Of a DNA stretch of 64,000 nt, positions 23,602 to 35,025 are shown in pieces. The stretch spans positions 37,623,831 through 37,687,830 of the forward strand of contig NC_059368.1 of assembly GCF_019703515.2 (NCBI RefSeq), written 5' to 3'. The DNA is from Myxocyprinus asiaticus (taxonomy: Eukaryota; Chordata; Actinopteri; Cypriniformes; Catostomidae). Position numbers and translations under genes: made by a program. The notes under the pieces are model-generated. The model was not told the DNA's origin and ran no database searches. It saw only the letters and a program-made list of their open reading frames with translations. The number at the start of each line of letters is the position of its first letter. Position 1 is the stretch's first letter.

Positions 23602-23656
<55 letters not shown>
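23602..23656. repeat. (TA)n microsatellite
   Basis: About 27 TA units, followed by a T-rich run. Confidence 0.95.
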
Positions 23657-23660
<4 letters not shown>

Positions 23661-24066
23661 TTTTTTGGCTTTCTGTTCATCATAAGATTGTAAACATATA
23701 CAATATTATTTATGAATGAGTCTTTTTTTATTATTATTTTGGGGGTTTTCTGAAAAATGAGACCATTTTTTTTTTTGCTTTTGCAATTAGTCCACAGTAT
23801 GTATAAATGGTGAATTTTTAAGGGGATAGTTCACCTAAAAATGAAAATTGTTTCATCATTTACTCACCCTCATGCCATCCCAGATGTGTGACTTTCTTTC
23901 TTCTGCTGAACACTAATGAAGATTTTTAGAAGAATATCTCAGCTCTGTTGGTCCGTACAATGCAAGTGAATGGTGATCAGAACTCAGAAGGTCCAAAAAG
24001 CACATGCACACCCATTAAAACACATTAAAGTCATCAAAAAAATTGCCATAAATATACATATTTATG

Positions 24067-24069
<3 letters not shown>

Positions 24070-24126
<57 letters not shown>
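24070..24126. repeat. (GT)n(AT)n compound microsatellite
   Basis: About 14 GT units followed by about 14 AT units inside the family-B MITE region. Confidence 0.95.
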
Positions 24127-24128
<2 letters not shown>

Positions 24129-24289
24129 TCTACCCCCTTATTTCATTTGAAAATGTGCTTGCCTAAGTAGAGCTAGACTGACTATTATTTATTTTACCAA
24201 ACCTTTGTGTGTATCATAAATTAAAGCCATTATCAATATTTTGGATTTATTCAACCATTTCTTAATTTTTACTTGTAAAATAATTGTAA

Positions 24290-24600
24290 AATAATCATGC
24301 ATTTACTCGAATTTTTGTCTCGTATTCACTAAAACGCTCCTTCACAATGTCCAAGATGAGAACTTTATGCAATGGGAATTTTCTAAACAAAGCTGATTTT
24401 GAGGTGCAGTTTAATTCAAGTCTGGGTGTCTGTAGTGCACGCATATGAATTATGGCCTGCCGCTCAAGAAACAAGAAAAGAAAAGAAAAGCTGTGAGCCA
24501 ACAGAGGACCAACCATTGCAAGCCGCTGGTGGCATGCCACCCAAAAAACGCAGGTGGACAGACAGATCATTGTTTGCTGGGAATTAATTCAGTGGTTAAA
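24290..24600. other. unassigned insert inside the MITE region
   Basis: Sequence with an AAGAAAAGAAAAGAAAAG patch at about 24466-24488, not shared with the other family-B copy. I recognise no gene or element. Confidence 0.35.
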
Positions 24601-24965
24601 TCCATTTCTTCTAAAGCCATATGATAGGCGAGGGTGAAAAACAGTTCAATATTAAATCCTTTTTTACTATAAATCTTCACCTTTGACCAGCCCCAACCAG
24701 TAGGTGGTTGAATGTGAAAGTGGAATTGAAAGTGTAGATTTATAGTAGAAAAGGATTTAAATATTGATCTGTTTCTCACCCACACCTATCATATCGCTTT
24801 TGAAGATAAGGATTTAACCAGTGGAGTCGTATGGATTACTTTTATGCTGCCTTTATGTCCTTTTTGGACCTATTGGTCACCATTGGAATTGTGGTCGCCA
24901 TTCACTTGCGTTGTGTTGACCTACAGAGCTGAAATATTCTTCTAAAAAACTTAAATTGTGCTCTT

Positions 24966-26255
24966 GTGCTCAGAGCGTGCGCGAACCAGCTGGCTGGTGT
25001 TTTTACGGACATTTTCAACCTTTCCCTCTCTTTGTCTGTAGTCCCCACATGCTTTAAAACTTCCACCATTGTGCCTGTTCCAAAGCAATCAAAAATAACT
25101 TGCTTAAATGACTGGCGTCCTGTTGCTCTGACCCCCACCATCAGCAAATGCTTTGAGAGACTAATCAGAGATTACATCTGCTCTGTGCTGCCTCTCTCTC
25201 TTGACCCGTTGCAGTTTGCTTACCGCAACAACCGCTCCACTGATGATGCCATTGCATCTACAATACACACTGCTCTCTCCCACCTGGAAAAAAAGAACAC
25301 ATGTGAGAATGTTGTTTGTAGACTACAGCTCAGCATTCAACACCATAGTGCCCTCCAAGCTAGATGTGAAACTCCGGGCTCTGGGCTTAAACAGCTTGCT
25401 GTGCAGCTGGATCCTGGACTTCCTGTCAAGCAGACGCCAGGTGGTTAGAATAGGCAGCAACATCTCCTCATCACTGACCCTCAACACTGGAGCCCCGCAG
25501 GGCTGTGTTCTCAACCCACTACTGTATTCCTTGTACACACATGACTGTGTGGCAACACACAGCTCCAATGCCATCATTAAGTTTGCTGATGACACGACGG
25601 TGGTAGGTCTGATCACTGACAATGATGAAACAGCCTACAGAGAGGAGGTGCACACTCTGACACACTGGTGTCAGGAGCACAACCTCTCCCTCAACGTCAG
25701 TAAGACAAAGAGCTTGTGGTGGACTTCAGAAGAAAAGACAGAGAACACAGTCCCATCACCATCAATGGAGCACCAGTGGTGAGAGTCAGCAGCTTCAAGT
25801 TCCTGGGTATCCACATCACTGAGGAACTCACATGGTCCATCCACACTGAAGTCATTGTGAAGAAGGCTCATCAGCGCCTCTTCTTCCTGAGACGGCTGAG
25901 GAAGTTTGGAATGAACCGCCACATCCACACACGGTTCTACACCAGCACTGTAGAGAGCATCCTGACTGGCTGCATCTCCGCCTGGTATGGCAACAGCACC
26001 GCCCACAACCGCAAAGCACTGCAAAGGGTGGTGCGAACTGCCTGACACATCATCGGAGGTGAGCTTCCCTCCCTCCAGGAAATATATACAAGGCGGTGTG
26101 TGAAAAAAGCTCGGAGGATCATCAGAGACTCCAGCCACCCGAGCCATGGGCTGTTCTCACTGCTACCATCAGGCAGGCGGTATCGCAGCATCAGGACCCG
26201 CACCAGCCGACTCCATGATAGCTTCTTCCCCCAAGCAATCAGACTTGTGAACACT
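24966..26255 (+). pseudogene. degenerate L2 reverse transcriptase
   Basis: Readable blocks: [61 protein letters not shown] and catalytic FADD (25582-25593). The frame breaks at about 25297-25312 with the same two-base loss as copy 1. It breaks again at about 25711, where one G of the LVVDFR segment is missing. A TGA at 26042 interrupts the C-terminal tail, which stays readable to about 26255. Confidence 0.85.
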
Positions 26256-26436
26256 TGATCTCCCACAATCAAAATACATCAGCACTGCACTTTATTACCC
26301 TTACTCTTATATCTCACACCGGACTGTCATAAATTATATTATTATTATATTATATTCTCTCTTAACAACTGACTATCAACCGACAGCCTGAATGTCAATA
26401 CAGTACAATACTGTACATTCTATATATACTATATAT

Positions 26437-26440
<4 letters not shown>

Positions 26441-26510
<70 letters not shown>
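26441..26510. repeat. (TA)n tract left of the Tc1 insertion
   Basis: About 35 TA units ending exactly at the Tc1 terminal repeat; the matching tract continues at 27729-27781. Confidence 0.9.
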
Positions 26511-26513
<3 letters not shown>

Positions 26514-27723
26514 TATATTGCCAAAAGTATTCGCTCACCCATCCAAATAATTGAATTCAGGTGTTCCAATCACTTCCATGGCCACAGGTGTATAAAATGA
26601 AGCACCTAGGCATGCAGACTGCTTCTACAAACTTTTGTGAAAGAATGGGCCGCTCTCAGGAGCTCAGTGAATTCCAGCGTGGCACTGTGATAGGATGCCA
26701 CCTGTGCAACAAGTCCAGTCGTGAAATTTCCTCGCTACTAAATATTCCACAGTCAGCTGTCAGTGGTATTATAACAAAGTGGAAGCGATGGGAATGACAG
26801 CAACTCAGCCACGAAGTGGTAGGCCACGTAAAATGACAGAGCGGGGTCAGCGGATGCTGAGGCGCATAGTGCGCAGAGGTCGCCAACTTTCTGCAGAGTC
26901 AATCGCTACAGACCTCCAAAGTTCATGTGGCCTTCAGATTAGCTCAAGAACAGTGCGTAGAGAGCTTCATGGAATGGGTTTCCATGGCCGAGCAGCTGCA
27001 TCCAAGCCATACATCACCAAGTGCAATGCAAAGCGTCGGATGCAGTGGTGTAAAGCACTCCGCCACTGGACTCTAGAGCAGTGGAGACGCGTTCTCTAGA
27101 GTGACGAATCACACTTCTCCACCTGGCAATCTGATGGACGAGTGTGGGTTTGGCGGTTGCCAGGAGAACGGTACTTGTCTGACTGCATTGTGCCAACTGT
27201 GAAGTTTGGTGGAGGGGGGATTATGGTGTGGGGTTGTTTTTCAGGAGCTGGGCTTGGCCCCATAGTTCTAGTGAAAGGAACTCTGAATGCTTCAGCATAC
27301 CAAGAGATTTTGGACAATTCCATGCTCCCAACTTTGTGGGAACAGTTTGGGGATGGCCCCTTCCTGTTCCAACATGACTGTGCACCAGTGCACAAAGCAA
27401 GGTCCATAAAGACATGGATGTGCGAGTTTGGTGTGGAAGAACTTGACTGGCCTGCACAGAGTCCTGACCTCAACCCGACAGAGCACCTTTGGGATGAATT
27501 AGAGCGAAGACTGCGAGCCTCACAAATGCGCTTCTGGAAGAATGGTCAAAAATTCCCATAAACACACTCCTAAACCTTGTGGAAAGCCTTCCCAGAAGAG
27601 TTGAAGCTGTTATAGCTGCAAAGGGTGGGCCGACGTCATAATAAACCCTATGGATTAAGAACGGGATGTCATTTAAGTTCATATGCGTCTAAAGGCAGAT
27701 GAGCGAATACTTTTGGCAATATA

Positions 27724-27726
<3 letters not shown>
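26511..27726 (+). mobile_element. Tc1/mariner transposon, nearly full length
   Basis: Terminal inverted repeats: left CACTATATTGCCAAAAGTAT extending through TCGCTCAC; right reads back as the same sequence with one mismatch (27700-27726). It is inserted in a TA array, as expected for TA-targeting Tc1 elements. The 1.2-kb length is standard for the family. It sits in the 3' UTR of L2 copy 2, so it is the youngest layer of the nest. Confidence 0.9.
26645..27641 (+). pseudogene. Tc1-like transposase, inactivated
   Basis: N-terminal paired-like HTH (MGRSQELSEFQRGTVIGCHL; SREISSLLNIPQSAVSGII) starting at 26645, then a second HTH (LQISSRTVRRELHGMGFHGR), then a DDE domain: first Asp in SDESHFSTW, second in [11 protein letters not shown], Glu in [15 protein letters not shown]. 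Breaks: a one-base loss at about 26785 shifts frame, TAG replaces the Trp before SDESHF at 27098, and a small deletion near 27520 shifts the C-terminus, which then reads to TAA at 27639. The three catalytic residues survive. The enzyme family cuts and pastes DNA between TA sites. Confidence 0.88.

Positions 27727-27728
<2 letters not shown>

Positions 27729-27781
<53 letters not shown>
27729..27781. repeat. (TA)n tract right of the Tc1 insertion
   Basis: About 26 TA units; the other half of the array split by the transposon. Confidence 0.9.
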
Positions 27782-27786
<5 letters not shown>

Positions 27787-28139
27787 AATGTGTATTTATA
27801 GTGCGTATTGTATACTGTACAGTGTATGTTATTATTTGTATATTGTTGTGTGTAATTATGTGTATATCAGATGTTTAAATTGTGTTGTGTTAATTTGATG
27901 TTATTGTAAATTGGTATATGTCTCATCACTATCACGACTGCTATGTTGATCGGAACTGCACCCAAGAATTTCACACAACATTGCACTCGTGTATATGGCT
28001 GTGTGACAATAAAGTGATTTGATTTGATTTGATTTTGATTTTGAAGAAAGAAAGTCATACATATCTGGGATGGCATGAGGGTGAGTAAATAAGGAGAATT
28101 TTCATTTTGGGGTGAACTATCCCTTTAATTTTGAGTTTG

Positions 28140-28970
28140 AAAAATTGCAGATGGCAGCCCAAAAATGCACCAGAGTTGAAGAGTTGGAGTTGAAAAAAAT
28201 GGCTTCACTGATAAAGTGAAAACTATACTTGTGTACTAAAAAACTGACTTGTGTACTAAAAAAAAAAAAAAAGCTCATATATCAGAAAAATTATGTTTAC
28301 TTTCAAAACCACTGATGTGCACATGTTTGTGTGAGGGTTAGGTTTAGTGGATAGAAAATATATTTAACATAGTATAGAAACAATGGATGTGTATGAAAAG
28401 CCATCAGGGAATTGTATTAATGATTTTTGGGCGCAGATGTTGTACTTACAGCAGCTATCAGTAGAGGCTAAGTGAAACCTAAAACCGACAACGTTTTAAA
28501 GTATGAAGACCGGTCGATAGATGGAAGCATCGTGTCAGACGTTTACTTCCAGTCATCGGCGAGCATCTCTCAAAATCTGACACTTGAACCTGTGACAGAC
28601 TGCAACTGTAACATTCACCCAACAAACATCGAAACATAGATCTAGATCTGTCTGTGTGCGTTAACATATTTTAACCCAGCAAAGAACAGATTTATTCGGG
28701 TTAAGCAGGGTTAAAGTTCAGGTCAATAGAGAATTAAGCACACTGGCATATTATTGCTAGAAAGCATATCAAGGGGGAGGGGGCGAACTCATTTGATACA
28801 AATGCTTTATGGATTGATGGATTTCCATCAGCCATTCCAAGTTACTTTTTCCTCACATTTCAAGAAAAAAACTCCACGAAGCCATAAAAGCGTCTGGACT
28901 CTTGCGTGTGTAGTATCATTGCCCGGCGTGTTCGAGCCCCCGCCTACCCTGTTTACAAACTTAGTGGGTG
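28140..28970. other. spacer, no gene recognised
   Basis: Moderately AT-rich, with poly-A at about 28260-28272. CpG content rises at 28490-28570 and 28915-28950, toward the promoter-like region that follows. Confidence 0.45.
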
Positions 28971-28977
28971 GGGGTTG

Positions 28978-29062
28978 ATTGACTGCTCCCTCAGCCAATA
29001 AAATGCTCAAGCTTAAGTTGAACTCTATCCAGAGCATTCTATTGGCTGAGGGAGCTGTCAAT
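28978..29062 (+). promoter_or_regulatory. symmetric CCAAT-box inverted repeat, likely promoter
   Basis: Two 31-bp arms (28978-29008 and 29032-29062) are reverse complements with two mismatches and a 23-bp loop. Each arm carries a CAGCCAAT box, so the pair forms a CCAAT/ATTGG mirror of the kind bound by NF-Y in vertebrate promoters. GC- and CpG-richer sequence (CTGCCGCTGCGCC, GCAGCAGCCGCTCGGAGG) follows within 100 bp. I infer a + strand start site near 29080-29150. No TATA box is convincing. Confidence 0.5.
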
Positions 29063-29084
29063 CTTAGCAGCTCCTTCATTAAGT

Positions 29085-29267
29085 TTCATTATACTGCCGC
29101 TGCGCCATCCTTATCTGCCACAGGCAGCAGCCGCTCGGAGGGGTGAATAAGTGTCTTGCTGAAAACGTATCTACTCGCCGTTCCCAATTCTTTACACCAC
29201 GGAGATCTTCAGGACTGGTGTATACACCATGGAAAACATTAAGAAAGGACTTTAGGCGATTATTTGG
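29085..29267 (+). other. possible untranslated first exon
   Basis: Sequence after the CCAAT pair, ending at a donor-like GG/GTAGGT (29266-29273). The only ATG in a good context (CACCATGG at 29229) opens an eight-codon frame closed by TAG at 29253. If this is an exon it is 5' UTR with a short upstream ORF. I could not tie it to any coding exon downstream with confidence. Confidence 0.3.
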
Positions 29268-29279
29268 GTAGGTGCATTA

Positions 29280-29763
29280 TTTTTGCTGGGCAATGTAGTT
29301 TATAAGAAATGGAATCGTGCTCACATCCATGCATTTCAATACATGCCCTTATTCTTTATATGAAGATTTATGCATGTGTTTATATTATAAATGAGTCTGT
29401 GTGCTTTCAAATGTGATTTGTCCTGAGAATCCTGTGGCTATGATTTTTGTTGCATGCAGTGATTGTACTGCAGACACAATGTTGCCTTTTAACGGTTACT
29501 GATATTTTTAGATGGGACGATATTTACTTTCTTATGCTCCTGACCTCAAGTCATTCTGCTGTGTAGGCATAAACCTGCAGTCTGCATCCTTCAGTTCAGC
29601 CCAGACCCTCCCCTGCAGCTCTAAACGTGTGTTTGTTGTTTGTTTACGCCTTAAGAAGAGTATTTATGATGGAAGTGTACTTGCCAGATTAATCTGGGTT
29701 ATTGTTGCTTCATTATGATATGGTAAGGTGAAATGTTTTGGTTCTCTTCTCATGGGAAAAGTT

Positions 29764-29829
<66 letters not shown>

Positions 29830-30050
29830 ATGGCCTGCTTTACTTTGTGCTGATTCACATGTTTTGATTGGACCTGAAGTACTTTAATTGAAGCTATTAT
29901 GAAAGGCCCAGTGAAATCAGAATTGGAGTTTTGTGGCTTCTAGTCCATGTCTGCTAGCTTTGAGGTCATCTATGTGCTAGTCCGTTAAAAAATTGACAAA
30001 AACTTACCAAAAATATTGATGACTCATCTTGCACTCATAGGTGAATCCAA
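29280..30050. other. spacer with a long (GT)n tract, no gene seen
   Basis: If the preceding exon is real, this is intron. Contains (GT)n at 29769-29828. No recognisable motif in the short open frames. Confidence 0.5.
29769..29828. repeat. (GT)n microsatellite
   Basis: 30 uninterrupted GT units. Confidence 0.97.
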
Positions 30051-30054
30051 ATAC

Positions 30055-30475
30055 TAGGGATTTCCAAAACTACCAATTTTCATAATCGACTAGTTGGTCG
30101 GTTGTTTGAATGACTAGTCTGTCTTAAAGGAATAGTTCACCCAAAAATGCAAATTTGCTGATAATTTACCATCCAAGATGTGTATGACCTTCTTTCTTCA
30201 TCAGAACAGGATTTAAGATTTTTAGGAAAGTATCCCAGGTTTTTAGCTTCATCCAATGCAAGCGAATGGACACCAATTTTTGACGGTCTAAAATGCACAC
30301 TTTCTCAGCATCAAAGTAATCCACATGTTCGTACATGACTAATACATTAGTAATACGGTATCGGATTTAGATCGAGCTCGTCGTACCAATACCTGATCTG
30401 CCTAAAAGCGTCAGTATCAGAGCCGATACCGTTCCAGGTATCGGACCGGTGCATGCCTAGATTTCCTACTAGCCA
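30055..30475. repeat. cluster of MITE and hAT-type fragments
   Basis: Three adjoining pieces. A TAGGGATTTCCAAAACTACC end with CGACTAGTTGGTCGG motifs lies at 30055-30120. A left arm of foldback family B (GGAATAGTTCACCCAAAAAT) lies at about 30127-30340. A piece with CGATACCG/GGTATCGG motifs ends in CCGGTGCATGCCTAG at about 30350-30462, a hAT-like terminus. Confidence 0.6.
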
Positions 30476-30479
30476 GGCA

Positions 30480-31825
30480 GCATTCATTATTGTTTGAGAC
30501 ACGGCCTATACAGTATGCTCCGTTTCCAGTTTGTAGAATATCAGCCCGTTTCTGAGATCTCTGTGACTAATCTCGTCTTAATTGGTTCTGCATTTGATGT
30601 TCCAAAGCACTGCTTTTGGTTAAACATAACCTTTTTAGAGCAATAGTAATCATTGAGAGTACACTCAGTGGGAAGACCTACTTTAGTAAGGTATGGCAAA
30701 ATGGGTCACTAGAACACAGCAATAAAGTTCTGGAAGATGATTCCATTCACTTTCACCATATAAAGAAATGTATTTTTAACATTAATGTATGAACCTTTCA
30801 AGACAGACCTACCTTGAGCTCCAGTGTTGTTAAGTGATGGTATACTTCTATAGAACCACAACTTCTATTTTGGAAAATTTATTTTAGCAGCCACACTACA
30901 AGTGAAGAGCAACCTTAAGTCAATAGATTTATACTGTACCATCATTTTTATTTCAATTATGTCATTTGCAATGCTTCATAGTATGGCTGGACGATATGGC
31001 TAAAAACAATATCTCAGTAGACTGTACATCGATCCCTCACAGCCTCGTTGTCATTCCCGTCAAAAATAAAAAATGGTGCTGCTGTGAATAAGGTCAATAG
31101 GCAGCCCATTAGGTTTTTAGACAGAGCCTGTTTGTCTCTTTACAAATTATTTGTGTACTGTATATTTTTGATTCTTGATCAGTTTGTGTGGCTGCTGTTC
31201 ATTCTTTCCCCATCATAATTAGCATTGGATGCACTCATGAACCTTCACACAGTAATGCACACTAACCCTCCTACACATCACACATATTAACTGTTCCATC
31301 TGGAAAAATTAAGTAGGCTTAGTGGGATGTGGCATCTCTTACGGTCTTGATGGGGTGGTGGAAATTACACACTGTTTTTTTTTTTTTTGCCTTTCTCTGT
31401 CTCTCGTTGTAGAGTGGTGTGTCTTTGCTCATTACTTTTAGTAAAGAAAAACTAATTTTGTGTGTCTCACACTGTATTAAATGTGGGAGTATTTTTTGTT
31501 TCTGAAATTTCTTTCAGATTTATAGAATTTGTTTCTGAGTATATATTATGCCAGGGGGTTTCAAACTTGGGGCCTAAGAAATGATAACAGTAATACTATT
31601 TTAATAATTTCTTTTGGCTTTTCTATAATAACAAATTAAAAGCCAATTATCTAAATTGTCTTTTTGATATCACACTTGGCAATTGAAAATACATAGCAAG
31701 AGAAAGCCCCCCAAATAAATATAATTCATATAATATATAATAATTCAAATATTAAAAAATATAATATTTAGGGCCTATAACAAATATTGCATTATTGCGG
31801 CTGATTAATAACGCATTGATTAAAC
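30480..31825. other. AT-rich spacer, no gene seen
   Basis: Poly-T at 31375-31389 and AT-rich low complexity at 31710-31770. No coding or RNA feature recognised. Confidence 0.5.
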
Positions 31826-31829
31826 AATA

Positions 31830-32236
31830 CAAAAAGTGACTTAAATGTCATCTTGGACTTAGTGACACCCAGATGTGTGGATGCAGCATCATTCAAAATC
31901 AACAGTTTTCAGTTACAGATGCCATTGTAGAAATTCACTGTTCACAATTAGCCATGATTAATTTAATCCAAGAGTGAAAGTGTACAATAACAAGACGGTT
32001 ACAGAGATTAAGTGAGTAGTATTCAGCCGGTCATGTGATTCTAAAATGGTAACCCCCATGAGGGGTGCCCCTCCCCCTTGAGGAATAAAACCGCTTTTAT
32101 AAAGTTACTGATATGACTAGAGTTCTCTTCTTATGTTAGTGGTCATGACTTTATACGTATATTTCAAAATTACAATTAATTTCTTTAGGAGTAAAACATT
32201 TTAAATGGGGAAAAAAATTACTGAGTGCACCTTTAA
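31830..32236. repeat. MITE-like dispersed repeat, family A, copy 2
   Basis: Same order and orientation as 1564-1925 and ending in TTACTGAGTGCACCTTTAA, the inverse of the first copy's start. Sequence between the copies differs by scattered substitutions. Confidence 0.7.
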
Positions 32237-32239
32237 GAA

Positions 32240-33460
32240 CTCAATATATTGTTTGTTTTATTCTCATATCATTGAACAAGCCTACAGTTTACAGCAATCT
32301 GTTTTGTATTGAGTTTGTCATGTTCTTGCGTTCCTTCTGCGTTTTTTAATTTTTTTATTGTTGCTCTATGTACAGTACACATTCGTGCCTCAGACAGAAG
32401 CGTCTGGAGCGGTTCAGTGGTATTCAGCGTAAGAAACGGCACAATTTTAAGTCACTGTGTCAAGTTAAAAGTAATAGAAACTTTGAATATTGTGTCTCAA
32501 GATTCCTGCATTCTGTTCTGCTTCCTCAAGTGATCGGTTCTCATTCTGTGGCTGCCCTGCTTGTGAGGTTTGTTGAGGCGCACTGCCACCTGTTGATGCG
32601 GCTCGAAAAAACAAATGTACTTCAAGCTTGAATTGCTCGTAAGGTAGGAAAATCCATACTTTTATTATTAAATTTACTTACGCATCAGGGGGCATGATGA
32701 ATGTAATTTTTTTAAACGTTATTTTTTTATATTATTAGTCGCTCTAAACTAATGTGTTAAATCGACAGCACTAGTAGCAACCATTATATAAAATACCATA
32801 TTACAATTTCAATAAATATATTCAATAAATCATAAGAAATTGATAGTTTAAAATTTGAAGTCTTGTTTAAGGTGAATATCTGCTCATGTGATTTCCCTTT
32901 CATTTTTGTTGAATGTACAAATACGTTCTCCAATCCTTAATATACAGAGGGAACTGTAAGCAAAGTGTAAAAACTGTGGTTCTGTGGTGGCATCCAAACA
33001 CCTGTTTGCTTGAGCATCCCTATCAGTTTGTCCAACCATTGGCAGGGCAGAGGGATTTAGGAAAACTGAAAATATTCCACGTGTTTCAAATTTCAGATGT
33101 ATTCTCCTCCATGCAAAAGTACAATGCATTGCACGTGTTTCAGTGTATAATTAAAGAATAATTTAGAAACACTTTTTGGAGGTTTTTTGGTGTGTGCTGG
33201 TGTTAACTGGGTACCACTACTGCTTGCAGTTTGCTCAAATCAATCGTATAAATGCCTAGCATAAAGTAGAAATTGTGTCCATAATGTGCATTGCTTGGTT
33301 GGTGTAAATAGGTGAAAATATTTTGTTGTGTCTGTATTGTCTCATCCTGAGAGACGTATGGGATCCATCCTATACATAGAGCCATGCTTAGACAATGCTC
33401 TAACTTCCCTACATTGGCTGCTGTAGCAGTCCAGACGTATTCCAGAGTTATAAAGTCAGT
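32240..33460. other. spacer, no gene recognised
   Basis: Contains an open frame at 32368-32631 (87 codons, basic N-terminus) with no motif I know; I do not call it a gene. AT-rich elsewhere. Confidence 0.45.
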
Positions 33461-33463
33461 GTA

Positions 33464-33790
33464 AAGCCCGGTGCACACTGTATGATTTTGGCCACGATTC
33501 TGCTGTCTGAGACCAATTTTGTGAATCCTAAAGGATTTTTGTTGTCATAGGGCAAAATCGGCAATCTTACAACATTTAGTGTGACATGCTCACAACGGCC
33601 GATTAATAGCCTTTGCGAATTCCGAAGTTCTGGCAGTGTCAGAAATTTAGCATCTCATTCGTATAGTGTGACTGCTGTTACGCAGAGAGGATGAGATAAT
33701 CCGCTCTTCTCTCGCACCCCAATTCACTGTTTTCGGAGAAACCCCACTGAGCTCCTTGGAAAGAAACCTGCTCCGCGTCTGCACCATAGC
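33464..33790. repeat. probable DNA-transposon fragment
   Basis: Starts AAAGCCCGGTGCACACTGTA, the kind of terminal phrase seen in many fish DNA elements, and is richer in CpG than its flanks. Only one end is apparent; no transposase remains. Confidence 0.35.
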
Positions 33791-33799
33791 AACATTTGT

Positions 33800-35025
33800 G
33801 CCCAGTTATCACTCTACACAAGCTCTTTCAATGTTTTTTCCTTTAATTTTCTATAAAAAAGTTTTCATAAATAAATAAGCAGAAAATACTTGGAGAAAAG
33901 TGTAAAACTGCAGCAATATGAAAGCATTATTCCCTGAGCTTACAAAACGAAAATAAATAAATCATTGCAGTTTCTTAAAAAAAAAAAAATTCTTTACATT
34001 TTTCATGCATTTTCTTTACAACTTCTTTTCAAATACTATTTTACTTTTAATAAATTTACTTTAAGCATCTGTAAACTTCTAGTTAATATTCACACCTCTC
34101 CATTTTCATTAAAAAAAAATTTTGGGGACGTTTTAATCCAAATCAGCAGATACAACTGGATTGATACAATTATAGAAATCTGTTACACTGCTAAAAAAAA
34201 AAAAAAAAAAAAGAAAAACACAAACGGTAATATTCCGGCAGCTGGGGGGCCAAAAACATTCTGTGAAATAATGGAAAATAACTAACTCGTAAAAATACAA
34301 TAATTTTCCATAATTCAAATACAGTTTGTAGCTTTAATTTTACTTGAGATCTTCTGTATTTTTTTTATTTTTATTTTTTTTTTAGCTTTTTAATGTTTAA
34401 TGAAGGATATTTACTTATGTAAAAACATTGAAATTACCTATAAATATGGTCAAATACTGCTATAATACAAATGATCAGCCTTAAAAGTGCAAAAGAGTGC
34501 TGTTATTATTTGGGTTTTATTATATAATTTAATGAAAAAATCTTGTACATTTAATCGAATTTTACTGTAATTAAATTATATAGCTCAAAAAAATCTTTTA
34601 AAAAAACTGTTTTAAAACTGGTAATGGAGTTTATAATTACAATAATATTTATTTAATAATAATAATATTATTTATGTAACTTTACATAAAAAATCTTGTA
34701 TATTTAAAAGGTCTTTAATGTTAAAAAGTATGCCCATTTTTTTAAATTAATTGATTTAACTTTTTTAAAAAATGTCCAAACACTAAAAAAATTATTATGA
34801 TCATAATTACAATCATTTTGTGTTAAAATGGGTATCGATGTGTGATAAAGCAGCATTACATTATCTTTCTTATATACCATTTGAAACTGTCACTTATTTA
34901 AAACTACAGAAAATGTTTGGCCTCCAATTCAACAATGTGGTTGAATGACAAATTATAGAATGATGACATGTAGCTTTACAATACAGCTTTTAAACAATCA
35001 GCACACACTTACTTTCTGTTCTTAA
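33800..35025. other. AT-rich low-complexity region
   Basis: Poly-A at 34192-34212, many AATAATAAT and TTTTAAA patches, and short TACAGTTTGTAGC-like pieces of the ACTGTAAAA repeat type. No gene seen. A minus-strand AATAAA at 35028-35033 could serve the remnant gene upstream of it. Confidence 0.5.

Larger units (their letters stand above)
24962..28042 (+). mobile_element. L2-type LINE, copy 2, split by a Tc1 element
   Basis: 5'-truncated element starting in RT (AGAGCGTGCGCGAACCAGCT), closely matching copy 1 from 7660 onward. RT runs to about 26255. The 3' UTR is AT-rich, is interrupted by (TA)n and a Tc1 transposon (26511-27726), and then resumes with TGTGTATTTATAGTGCGTAT. It ends at AATAAAGTGATTTGATTTGA plus further TGATT units. 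The upstream part (endonuclease) is absent, as usual for 5' truncation. Confidence 0.87.
23819..28126. mobile_element. foldback MITE family B, host of nested insertions
   Basis: The left arm starts AGGGGATAGTTCACCTAAAA and the right end is GGGGTGAACTATCCCTTTAA. The interior at 24605-24960 matches the same family at 16510-16690 (AGGATTTAAATATTGATCTG, TTACTTTTATGCTGCCTTTA). The family order is broken right after GTGCTCAG (24970), where an L2 LINE starts. It resumes at 28043 with GAAGAAAGAAAGTCATACAT. The uninterrupted copy at 15371-16803 shows the joined form, which proves the insertion. Confidence 0.75.

Noticed and set aside
27096..27486. Open frames antisense to the Tc1 transposase
   Set aside because: Shadows of the DDE-domain coding strand, without motifs of their own.
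29229..29255. CACCATGG start at 29229 as a protein start
   Set aside because: Frame closes after eight codons with TAG; at most an upstream ORF.
32368..32631. 87-codon + frame with a basic N-terminus (KRLERFSGIQRKKRHNF)
   Set aside because: No recognisable domain and flanks are AT-rich repeats; kept only as a note in the spacer entry.
33965..34285. 106-codon + frame with Lys and Phe runs
   Set aside because: Produced by poly-A/poly-T low complexity.
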